Source: Dehalococcoidia bacterium
Lineage (GTDB): Bacteria > Chloroflexota > Dehalococcoidia > GIF9 > UBA5629
Length of the DNA stretch: 7,763 bases
NCBI GenBank assembly: GCA_003484395.1
Contig: DNCV01000094.1
Coordinates: forward strand, 1 to 7,763
Reading direction: 5' to 3'
Part shown: in pieces, positions 1-5,580 of the stretch
Position numbering within the stretch: position 1 is the stretch's first letter
Layout of the letters: each line of letters opens with the position of its first letter
Program-made: the position numbers and the translations under genes
Notes under the pieces: model-generated
Told to the model about the DNA's origin: nothing
What the model saw: only the letters and a program-made list of their open reading frames with translations
The model's database searches: none

Positions 1-1
1 G

Positions 2-157
2 GCGACATATCTGCTCCTGGCGGACCTCGGTGCCTCGGCGGAAAGAACGGGCGAGCCCCAGATGGATTTGGACGGTACCATTTGCCTTACGGTTACGGCG
101 CTCCAGGGCGAACATATCTACGGTATAAAGGAAAATCATTACTTTGCCAAGTGCTAA
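2..157 (+). CDS. 3' end of an unrecognised protein-coding gene (partial)
   Basis: The frame beginning at base 2 is open from the window edge to a TAA at 155-157, giving 51 residues of a C-terminus that ends in HYFAKC. Third codon positions are rich in G and C and the composition is that of a soluble globular protein (LLLADLG, TICLTVTALQGEHIYGI), which is why I prefer this frame. A second frame, from base 1, stays open to 186 but reads as low-complexity Gly/Pro/Arg sequence. I do not recognise the family and no catalytic motif is visible. No clear terminator follows, so it could be co-transcribed with the phosphofructokinase gene about 210 bases downstream. Confidence 0.45.
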   Translation, partial: ATYLLLADLGASAERTGEPQMDLDGTICLTVTALQGEHIYGIKENHYFAKC

Positions 158-214
158 CACAATTAATTTCAGCTACTACATATTGAGTTCTGCATGCTGG
201 CTTACACAAATTGC

Positions 215-258
215 GGGGTAAGGCAGACGTACATAGCTTTGGAAAACTCCAGAACCCC
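215..258 (+). other. Possible small nested hairpin in the leader
   Basis: GGGGT at 215-219 can pair with ACCCC at 254-258, enclosing a short hairpin TGGA (240-243), loop AAAC, TCCA (248-251). The stems are only 5 and 4 base pairs and the spacer of 20 bases on the left is unpaired, so this could be chance. It does not match a riboswitch class I know. Confidence 0.15.
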
Positions 259-354
259 ACCCTCCGGCCATTGGTCTCCGATGTCATTGTACTATGCGCA
301 AACCCCCAAAACAATATACAATGCTTATATCAACAAGCGATACTAATCACCGGC

Positions 355-363
355 AAAAGGAGG
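355..363 (+). promoter_or_regulatory. Ribosome binding site that fixes the TTG start of the phosphofructokinase gene
   Basis: AAAAGGAGG ends 6 bases before the TTG at 370-372. This near-perfect Shine-Dalgarno sequence, together with the match of the following residues to the family N-terminus, decides the start. Confidence 0.85.
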
Positions 364-369
364 CTTATT

Positions 370-1461
370 TTGAAAAAAGGCAAGATAGCAATTCTCACAG
401 GAGGCGGAGATTGCCCGGGAATCAACGCGGTCATCCGGGCCGTGGCCAAGAAGGCCATACTCGAATTCGATATGGATGTTATTGGCATCGCCGACGGTTA
501 TGACGGCATGATCAATGAGCAGTATCGCAAGCTCAGTTACGATGATATCTCCGGCATCATCAATCTCAGCGGAACGATACTCGGCACCTCAAATAAGGCG
601 AATCCGTACGAGGTTCCGGTAAAAAAAGACGGAAAACTTGTATTTGAAGACAGGTCAGACGCTGCAATTGCCACCATAAAAAAAATGGGCGTCGATTGTC
701 TGATCTGCATCGGCGGCGACGGCACATTGAGCATATCGAACAGGCTGTCTAAAGAGGGAGTGTCCGTCGTTGGCATTCCGAAAACCATCGATAACGATAT
801 CAGAGGCACCGATATCACCTTTGGTTTTGATTCTGCAGTCTATATAGCAACGGAGGGTCTCGACAGGATACGCACCACCGCACAATCGCATCATCGTGTC
901 ATGATCGTAGAGGTTATGGGACGCACTGCAGGCTGGATTGCATTGCACGCCGGTATCGCCAGCGGCGCCGAGATAATCCTCATCCCGGAAATTCCGTACC
1001 AGATTGATGCCATTGTCGCAGAAATAACCAAACGAAAAAAGAACGGCAGGAGGTTCACTGTCATCGTCGTGGCAGAGGGAGCCAAAGCAAAAGGCGGCAG
1101 CGTATCCGTTCAGCGGATCGTCAAGGACAGCCATGAGCAGGTACGCCTCGGCGGAATCGGATTCGTCCTCGGAAATCAGTTGGAAAAAGCAACCGAAATC
1201 GAGACGAGAACCGTGGTCATGGGGCATCTGCTGAGAGGCGGTGTACCGACTCCTTTCGACAGGGTGCTAGCAACAAAGCTCGGCACCAGCGCAATGGATC
1301 TGGTGCAGCGTAAACGATTCGGATATATGGTCGGCGTAAAAGGCAACGAAATCATCGATGTTCCACTGGAAGAGGTGGGAAAGGGGCCGCGCCACGTAAT
1401 GCCCGACGAATTTCTCGTACGAACGGCGAGGTCAGTCGGCACCTGTTTCGGCGATCGTTAA
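370..1461 (+). CDS. pfkA: 6-phosphofructokinase (PfkA family, G104/K124-type)
   Basis: Phosphorylates fructose 6-phosphate to fructose 1,6-bisphosphate, the committing step of glycolysis, in the cytoplasm. The 363-residue protein is full length. Visible motifs are GGGDCPGINAVIR at 11-23 (nucleotide binding), IGGDGTL at 114-120, PKTIDND at 137-143 with Asp141 matching the catalytic Asp127 of E. coli PfkA, MGRTAGW at 183-189 and GHLLRGG at 285-291. Two positions separate ATP from pyrophosphate users: here Gly118 (E. coli Gly104) is the ATP-type residue, while Lys138 (E. coli Gly124) is the residue found in pyrophosphate-dependent and group III enzymes. I infer ATP as phosphoryl donor, probably without E. 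coli-type allostery, but the donor is not settled by sequence. The TTG start follows AAAAGGAGG by 6 bases; longer upstream starts have no family similarity. A hairpin terminator follows 8 bases after the stop. Confidence 0.95.
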   Translation: MKKGKIAILTGGGDCPGINAVIRAVAKKAILEFDMDVIGIADGYDGMINEQYRKLSYDDISGIINLSGTILGTSNKANPYEVPVKKDGKLVFEDRSDAAIATIKKMGVDCLICIGGDGTLSISNRLSKEGVSVVGIPKTIDNDIRGTDITFGFDSAVYIATEGLDRIRTTAQSHHRVMIVEVMGRTAGWIALHAGIASGAEIILIPEIPYQIDAIVAEITKRKKNGRRFTVIVVAEGAKAKGGSVSVQRIVKDSHEQVRLGGIGFVLGNQLEKATEIETRTVVMGHLLRGGVPTPFDRVLATKLGTSAMDLVQRKRFGYMVGVKGNEIIDVPLEEVGKGPRHVMPDEFLVRTARSVGTCFGDR

Positions 1462-1469
1462 CATGTAAT

Positions 1470-1502
1470 AAAAGAGCCGTCTCGAAAGGACGGCTCTTTT
1501 TT
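1470..1502 (+). terminator. Strong rho-independent terminator, probably bidirectional
   Basis: A 12-base-pair perfect stem, AAAAGAGCCGTC (1470-1481) with GACGGCTCTTTT (1489-1500), closes a 7-base loop and runs into a T tract to 1502. The A-rich left arm gives a T tract when read on the minus strand, so it can also terminate the convergent chagasin-like gene, whose stop is at 1521. Confidence 0.92.
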
Positions 1503-1520
1503 AGTGATTAACTGCAATGT

Positions 1521-1907
1521 TTATTTAATGGTTACCTTGAATGTCTCGTACTTGGCATCTTTGCCTTTCTCAAAGCTGCGCTCATAGGTGCATTTCACTT
1601 CTGTCGATCCTGCTTTCAGCGCCTGGAAGGTGAAAACCTGATTGCCGCCAACGCCTACCATACCAGGTTTTGATTGATCCTGGACATACTCGGATTTAAC
1701 CTGTTTCAGATAGGCAGCGTCAAATTCGCTGGACCACTGAAAACCCGTAGTGGCATTTCCTGCCAGCTTGATGATGAATTGCTCTCCGACCGATACAGTG
1801 ACCGGTTTAGCCGCTGAGGTATATTCGTTCGGGGCAGCAGATGAACAACCGACAATAAAAAGAATACCGGCTAACAGGATAAGGGATACCAGATTGAACT
1901 TCTTCAA
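1521..1907 (-). CDS. Chagasin-like (MEROPS I42) cysteine-peptidase inhibitor, predicted lipoprotein
   Basis: A 128-residue protein with a Lys-Lys N-terminus, a hydrophobic segment at about 6-19 and a lipobox FIVGC with the lipidation cysteine at 21, so it should be exported and membrane-anchored. The mature part has the three-loop pattern of chagasin inhibitors of papain-like (C1) peptidases: NATTGFQW at 51-58 (family NPTTGYxW), GVGG at 85-88, and RSF at 110-112 where the family usually has R-P-W. The fold is known to wedge these loops into the peptidase cleft. The third loop here is degenerate, so potency or target may differ. The start is a TTG at 1905-1907, preceded 6 bases away by AAGGAGG; an ATG at 1943 would add a Cys/Arg-rich stretch in front of the signal peptide and overlap the promoter. 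It is transcribed alone, with its own promoter and the shared terminator. Confidence 0.88.
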   Translation of the reverse strand: MKKFNLVSLILLAGILFIVGCSSAAPNEYTSAAKPVTVSVGEQFIIKLAGNATTGFQWSSEFDAAYLKQVKSEYVQDQSKPGMVGVGGNQVFTFQALKAGSTEVKCTYERSFEKGKDAKYETFKVTIK

Positions 1908-1913
1908 ATTAAT

Positions 1914-1920
1914 CCTCCTT
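1914..1920 (-). promoter_or_regulatory. Ribosome binding site that fixes the TTG start of the chagasin-like gene
   Basis: On the minus strand this reads AAGGAGG and ends 6 bases before the TTG start, the same spacing as for the phosphofructokinase gene. It places translation start directly before the Lys-Lys and hydrophobic core of the signal peptide. Confidence 0.85.
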
Positions 1921-1954
1921 TTGCATACACAAATATAGTTCACATGTGCAGGTT

Positions 1955-1965
1955 ATTATATAGCA
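1955..1965 (-). promoter_or_regulatory. Likely extended -10 promoter for the chagasin-like gene
   Basis: The minus strand reads TGCTATATAAT: a TG-n element followed by TATATA, overlapping a perfect TATAAT. No good -35 lies at 17 bases. Transcription would start near 1948, inside the 8-base palindrome CACATGTG (1941-1948), leaving a leader of about 40 bases. Confidence 0.5.
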
Positions 1966-2012
1966 TATCCCTGTAAATTTCGATGCAATCTAAAGTTAAC
2001 GGACCGCGAAAT

Positions 2013-2447
2013 TTAAAGCCAGTGCACGCCGGCAAGGTTACGGCGAATGCCGCGCCGGAAGCTGTACTTCGGATATCTCAGGATCACACACCCGAGAACA
2101 TTATGATCCTCCGGTATGGAAAACAACCTGCGGAGCTCTTTACTCCGGTTGATCGGCGGTGGCACAAGGCCTATTGAAGTTGCGCCCAGTCCCAGCGAAT
2201 GCACCGACAGCAGCGCATACGACTGATAGATGCCGGCATCCTCTCCTCCGATCTCCGCATTTTTATCAGCATGAAACAGCAGCATGGCAGGAGCGCCCCG
2301 AGTAATGAAATCTTTTTTCTCGGTATCAAGATACGGCAGCCGTGCACGCATCATGGGGACGATATGGTTCTCCAGTACGGCCATCGTCGCTTTCGGCACC
2401 ATCAGTTTCATAATGAGCTTCATAAGTGGATGACCGTCTGTATTATT
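2013..2447 (-). pseudogene. Nitroreductase-family protein, N-terminal part missing
   Basis: The remaining reading frame matches the C-terminal half of FMN-dependent nitroreductases, closest to the long ferredoxin-type subfamily. Visible landmarks from an ATG at 2423 (136 residues) are RGAPAMLLFHADK, EDAGIYQSYALLSVHSLGLGATSIGLV and a C-terminal VLGCVILRYPKYSFRR segment ending in GVHWL. The N-terminal RRSxRxF flavin-binding stretch and, if this is the long type, the Fe-S domain are absent. Upstream the frame continues only to 2447 before a TAG at 2448-2450, and I find no trace of the missing part in any frame to 2572 or next to the downstream island edge at 4038-4093. I therefore read it as a truncated remnant. 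The break lies next to the restriction-modification genes, so the truncation may date from their arrival. A short expressed protein cannot be excluded. Confidence 0.75.
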
Positions 2448-2486
2448 CTAATAATGCATCTGTAAGTTTTATTATCAAATACCTAA

Positions 2487-2495
2487 TGGTATAAT
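2487..2495 (+). promoter_or_regulatory. Consensus extended -10 promoter for the restriction-modification genes
   Basis: TGGTATAAT is a perfect TG-n-TATAAT element. The -35 region (around 2466-2472, TTTTAT) is poor, as is usual for extended -10 promoters. Transcription would start near 2502, giving a leader of about 70 bases before the endonuclease start. Confidence 0.6.
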
Positions 2496-2572
2496 TCCAA
2501 CCAGATTCGCAGATGTCCCTGCAAGCTAACTCTACGAATTGAGAAAATCATCAGCTGAATTGGAGATCATCA

Positions 2573-3107
2573 ATGTCGAGTCGTTTATTAGAGCTTTTTG
2601 AAGATGACATATTTGTTGGAAAAATTAAAGCAAAGCTACCTTATTTGTTTTCATTAGCTGAGCTAGAATCTTCCAGAGCAGGGAAAACAGGTATAGAGGT
2701 AGGATCGCTTTGACTCTCCAATATCAATAAAAACAATAACAGGGGCAGGAGGGGTAAAAGCAGTATGGACTGTAGATGCAGAAAGCGCCCAGAGATTCAT
2801 CTCTGATTACCGCCCTAAAGCTGATATTATGCTAGCCCAAATTAATTGGGGATTAACAGGATGCCTATATTACATACCTCTAGAATTGCAAATTGAAATA
2901 TTTAATACATTAGGAAGAAATAACTATTTGAAACTGCCAAAAACGGGAACAAACCCGAGAGGTGTCGAATTCAGTAGGGAAGCCTTATTAAAGCTTGAAA
3001 ACCATAATAATACGAGCAAGATCGTGATAGATTGGGTTAAACCCACCACCAAATTGCAACCATTTGAGGCTTACAGGCGATGGGTCGAATACTGGAATGA
3101 GGAATAA
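2573..3107 (+). pseudogene. ThaI-like type II restriction endonuclease, broken by an internal deletion
   Basis: The gene starts with ATG at 2573, 7 bases after GGAG (2562-2565), and encodes 46 residues containing AELESSRAGKTGIEVGSL before a TGA at 2711-2713. From 2712 another frame continues without break to the TAA at 3105-3107 (131 residues), beginning DSPISIKTITG and including VWTVDAE, AQINWGLTGCLYYIPLE and KLPKTGTNPRGVEFS. Both parts match, in order, the ThaI/MvnI family of enzymes that cut CGCG, as I remember it. In intact members the two are separated by roughly 35 residues that include an acidic E-V-D-V-type stretch likely to carry the catalytic Asp of the PD-(D/E)XK core. Here that segment is gone and the frame shifts at the junction near 2707-2713, so no active nuclease is expected. 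Its stop touches the methyltransferase start (TAA-ATG). The family assignment is from memory; the break is read directly. Confidence 0.82.
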
Positions 3108-4037
3108 ATGATTCAAAAACGAAACGGAACAAAAACTAGTTCTTTTGGGAGTCCTGGACGAAGAAATCATGATTCATCTTCTTTCTATGCCAGCAAACTA
3201 TATGAAAGCTTGCCAAAAGAAAAAGATGTCGAATATATAGAAAATCCGATTTTGACAGACAACATTGATAGGATATTCCTTAAGTCAAGTGAAAACATGG
3301 ATGAATTGCCTTCAAATAGCGTACATCTGATGATCACATCGCCACCCTATAATGTCGGCAAAGAATACGACAATGATCTTTCCCTTATGGATTATAGAAA
3401 TTTTTTAAAAATTGTCTGGAAAGAAGTCTTTCGAGTCCTGGTCCCTGGTGGTAGAGCATGTATTAATATCGCTAACCTTGGCAGAAAACCATACATTCCT
3501 TTAAATTCATTTATTAATCAGGATATGCTCGATATTGGTTTTCTTCCACGGGGAGAGATAATATGGAATAAAGCATCGAGTGCGAGTTCCTCGACAGCGT
3601 GGGGCACATTCGCTTCCGCAAGAAATCCTACACTTAGAGATATACATGAATATATATTAATCTATTCAAAAGATAAGTTCAGAAGGGAAAACCCTGGTTT
3701 TAAAAAAGCGTCCATCACCGATTCACAATTTTTAGAATTGACAAAAAGCGTATGGACTTTTCCTGCAGAATCCGCTAGGAAAATAGGGCACCCCGCACCA
3801 TTTCCTATTGAGCTACCATATCGTTTAATCCAATTATATACATTCGAAGATGATATTATTTTGGATCCCTTCATGGGAAGCGGGCAAACAGCCATAGCAG
3901 CGATAAAATCACAACGGCATTACATCGGTTATGAAATCGATGCAAATTATTCTACGTTAGCTCAGTTACGAATAAAACAATTTGTTAACCAAGAACAAAT
4001 AAAAAAGTGTCAATCACCTTTATTTGTGAACGAGTAG
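3108..4037 (+). CDS. DNA methyltransferase of a type II system, N4-cytosine type, likely CGCG-specific
   Basis: Transfers a methyl group from S-adenosylmethionine to DNA. The 309-residue protein is intact and has the beta-class order: catalytic motif IV TSPPYN at 77-82, a target-recognition region at about 155-220, motif X-like GHPAPFPIELPYRLI at 227-241, then the AdoMet motif I DPFMGSGQT at 253-261. The SPPY form with this order is typical of N4-cytosine methylases. The N-terminal FGSPGRRNHDSS segment at 13-24 is a recurrent lead-in in such methylases and supports the ATG at 3108, which follows GAGGA by 4 bases. The gene begins right at the stop of the broken ThaI-like endonuclease, so CGCG is the inferred target. 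Low GC content compared with the flanking genes suggests transfer. No loss of a key residue is visible, so it may still methylate although its partner nuclease is dead. Confidence 0.92.
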   Translation: MIQKRNGTKTSSFGSPGRRNHDSSSFYASKLYESLPKEKDVEYIENPILTDNIDRIFLKSSENMDELPSNSVHLMITSPPYNVGKEYDNDLSLMDYRNFLKIVWKEVFRVLVPGGRACINIANLGRKPYIPLNSFINQDMLDIGFLPRGEIIWNKASSASSSTAWGTFASARNPTLRDIHEYILIYSKDKFRRENPGFKKASITDSQFLELTKSVWTFPAESARKIGHPAPFPIELPYRLIQLYTFEDDIILDPFMGSGQTAIAAIKSQRHYIGYEIDANYSTLAQLRIKQFVNQEQIKKCQSPLFVNE

Positions 4038-4093
4038 TTCTATATCATTTCCTATTCTATAATATTTTTTCTTAGCGCTAATCATGGCTATCA
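4038..4093. other. Short gap between convergent genes, right edge of the AT-rich island
   Basis: Fifty-six bases separate the methyltransferase stop from the acetyltransferase stop. It holds a T6 run (4065-4070) and a 10-base palindrome TTAGCGCTAA (4072-4081). The T run precedes the palindrome on the plus strand, and the palindrome is not followed by a T run on either strand, so I do not call a terminator. No target-site duplication or integrase site is evident. Confidence 0.4.
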
Positions 4094-4573
4094 TCAAATC
4101 CGTTTTATTAGCATGAGCAAATGGTCGCCGGGCGCATAAAAATCATCGATAAGACAGACATCGGTATAGCCGAGGGAATGGTGAAAATTAATCGTTTTCT
4201 CGTATCCGGGTTTGGATGAGGTTTCGATTATCATTATCCGCCCGCCGAATTTCGCTATTTGTCGCTCCGCCTCATTAAATAATGATCTGCCGATACCCTC
4301 GCCCTGATAATCAGGATGAATCACCACCCAGTACATATCCCAGGTGCCGGTCGTCAGCGGCCTCGGCCCATAGCAGAGATAGCCGACGACAGCGGAACCG
4401 ACAACGGCAACTAGTATAAAATAACCTGATTTTTCCCCGCTCTTCAAATAATCGTCGATAAGCTCCAACGCCACGCCGACCTCTTCGGAGGTAAACTCGG
4501 GCGTCACTTTTAAAATGGATTCGAGGGCGGGTCTGTCTTCCGCTTTCATTGGACGCATCGCTGCCGATTTCAT
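4094..4573 (-). CDS. GNAT-family N-acetyltransferase, last gene of the aminomutase/ATP-grasp operon
   Basis: A 159-residue cytoplasmic enzyme expected to move an acetyl group from acetyl-CoA to an amine. The acetyl-CoA-binding motif A is clear: VVIHPDYQGEGIGRSLF at 83-99 (Q/R-x-x-G-x-G/A pattern), preceded by the beta-strand GYLCYGP at 64-70 and followed by a C-terminal YEKTINFHHSLGY at 124-136, typical of single-domain GNATs. The ATG at 4573 overlaps the stop of the upstream ligase gene as ATGA (4570-4573), and GGAGG (4584-4588) sits 10 bases ahead, so it is translationally coupled. Position suggests its substrate is the product of the operon, for example a free amine of a beta-lysine conjugate. 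It is much shorter than the AblB/YodP beta-lysine acetyltransferases and I do not equate it with them. Substrate is inferred only. Confidence 0.88.
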   Translation of the reverse strand: MKSAAMRPMKAEDRPALESILKVTPEFTSEEVGVALELIDDYLKSGEKSGYFILVAVVGSAVVGYLCYGPRPLTTGTWDMYWVVIHPDYQGEGIGRSLFNEAERQIAKFGGRIMIIETSSKPGYEKTINFHHSLGYTDVCLIDDFYAPGDHLLMLIKRI

Positions 4574-5580
4574 GACCGTGTATCCTCCAGCGCCAATTGT
4601 ACTATTTTTAAGATAAATTCGTCATAGGATAATCCGGCAGCCTGAGCTTGCCTTGCCGCTCCTGAATCGGGAGCGATATCAGGATTGGGATTAACCTCAA
4701 GAACTTTGATGCTGCCTTCCGCATCCTGCCTCATATCGATACGGGCATACCCGCGGCAGCCGACCGCTCTGAACGCCGCCATCACGATTCGTTTAATGGC
4801 TGACTTCTCATCAGGGGACAGCGTAGCCGGGCATACGGGCTTGGTTCCCTTGAAGAAGACGCTGTCCTTCTCCCATTTCCCTTCGTAAGTAATGATGCGC
4901 GCTATATTCGAAGGCAAAAAATAAACGATCTCCGAGACAGGGAGCACCACAGGCCGATCATTTCCCAGAACCGTCGCGTTGAATTCCCTGCCGTCGATGA
5001 ACTCCTCGACGAGCGCTTGCCCGCCAAATAAAGTGCTTATTCTTTCCACCTGCCGCCGCAATGCGTCCTTATCATAAACGACGCTGTCCTTGCCAAGGCC
5101 ATGGCTGGCATCTTCATTGCCCGGCTTTACGATACACGGGAAGGAAAGAGCAAATTGAGAAATCAGCGAAGGATTGAGCACCTGATATCGGGGCGTCGGC
5201 ACTCCGACTGAGAGTAGTAGCTCCTTGGACTTGCCCTTATCGAGCGCTAGAGCCAGTGCATGAGCCTGGCAACCGGTAAGTGGCAGTCCTGTGTCCGCAA
5301 GAACGGAGGCAATAAAGGCTTCAGCTTCAGCATCGTCACCGAATCCTTCAAACAGATTGAAAACCACTTCCGCCTTTATTTTCTGTATCACCTCTGCAGC
5401 CTGCTCCCTCGGCGGCAGCAGCGGAACTGTTGTTACCTGATGTCCGGCACGTTCCAAAACGGTCTTTACCGCTTCAACTTCCTCCAGGACGGCAGTCATT
5501 GCCGCCGTCTCGCCGGCGGCATCATAATGCGAAGATGTCGGAGCGTTGTAGATTATTGCGATCTTACGAGGCGAACCCAT
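4570..5580 (-). CDS. ATP-grasp ligase, D-Ala-D-Ala ligase-like (second of two)
   Basis: A 336-residue enzyme of the ATP-grasp superfamily, which activates a carboxylate as acyl phosphate and joins it to an amine. Landmarks: NLFEG at 75-79 and a TGLPLTGC segment at 97-104 in the N-terminal domain; DKGKSKELL at 114-122; the glycine-rich loop VKPGNEDASHGLG at 151-163; VEEFIDGREFNATVLG at 191-206; metal and ATP site RIDMR at 280-284 and EVNPNPDIAPDSG at 295-307. In true Ddl the last motif reads E-x-N-x-x-P-G; here P-D replaces P-G, pointing to another acceptor. Between 210 and 250 it carries a loop (YFLPSNIARIITYEGKW) unlike the standard Ddl omega loop. The ATG lies 17 bases inside the upstream ligase gene and the stop overlaps the GNAT start by 4 bases. 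A housekeeping cell-wall ligase role is unlikely in this context; the true substrates are unknown. Confidence 0.85.
   Translation of the reverse strand: MGSPRKIAIIYNAPTSSHYDAAGETAAMTAVLEEVEAVKTVLERAGHQVTTVPLLPPREQAAEVIQKIKAEVVFNLFEGFGDDAEAEAFIASVLADTGLPLTGCQAHALALALDKGKSKELLLSVGVPTPRYQVLNPSLISQFALSFPCIVKPGNEDASHGLGKDSVVYDKDALRRQVERISTLFGGQALVEEFIDGREFNATVLGNDRPVVLPVSEIVYFLPSNIARIITYEGKWEKDSVFFKGTKPVCPATLSPDEKSAIKRIVMAAFRAVGCRGYARIDMRQDAEGSIKVLEVNPNPDIAPDSGAARQAQAAGLSYDEFILKIVQLALEDTRS

Larger units (their letters stand above)
158..369 (+). other. Intergenic leader before the phosphofructokinase gene
   Basis: No convincing gene is present in these 212 bases. The phosphofructokinase frame stays open back to 211, but that extra stretch has no similarity to the family N-terminus. 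A weak promoter-like pair is TTGTAC at 287-292 and AACAAT at 310-315 with a 17-base spacer; TACAAT at 317-322 is a better -10 but lacks a -35 at proper distance. A possible nested stem-loop at 215-258 is listed separately. Confidence 0.4.

Noticed and set aside
93..314. Minus-strand open frame of 73 residues in the leader
   Set aside because: No ribosome binding site, Cys/Arg-rich unlikely composition, and it overlaps the more plausible gene end at 2-157.
211..369. N-terminal extension of the phosphofructokinase reading frame back to a TTG at 211
   Set aside because: The extra 53 residues have no family similarity, and AAAAGGAGG six bases before the TTG at 370 marks the real start.
655..1227. 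Minus-strand open frame of 190 residues
   Set aside because: It lies wholly inside the well-supported phosphofructokinase gene; it is an antisense shadow with no recognisable domain.
2829..3107. Stand-alone 92-residue gene starting at ATG 2829
   Set aside because: The same frame matches endonuclease sequence upstream to 2712, and no ribosome binding site precedes 2829; it is the 3' part of the broken nuclease gene.
4065..4081. T run plus palindrome TTAGCGCTAA as a terminator
   Set aside because: The T run is upstream of the palindrome on the plus strand, and on the minus strand the palindrome is followed by A, so neither orientation fits a rho-independent terminator.
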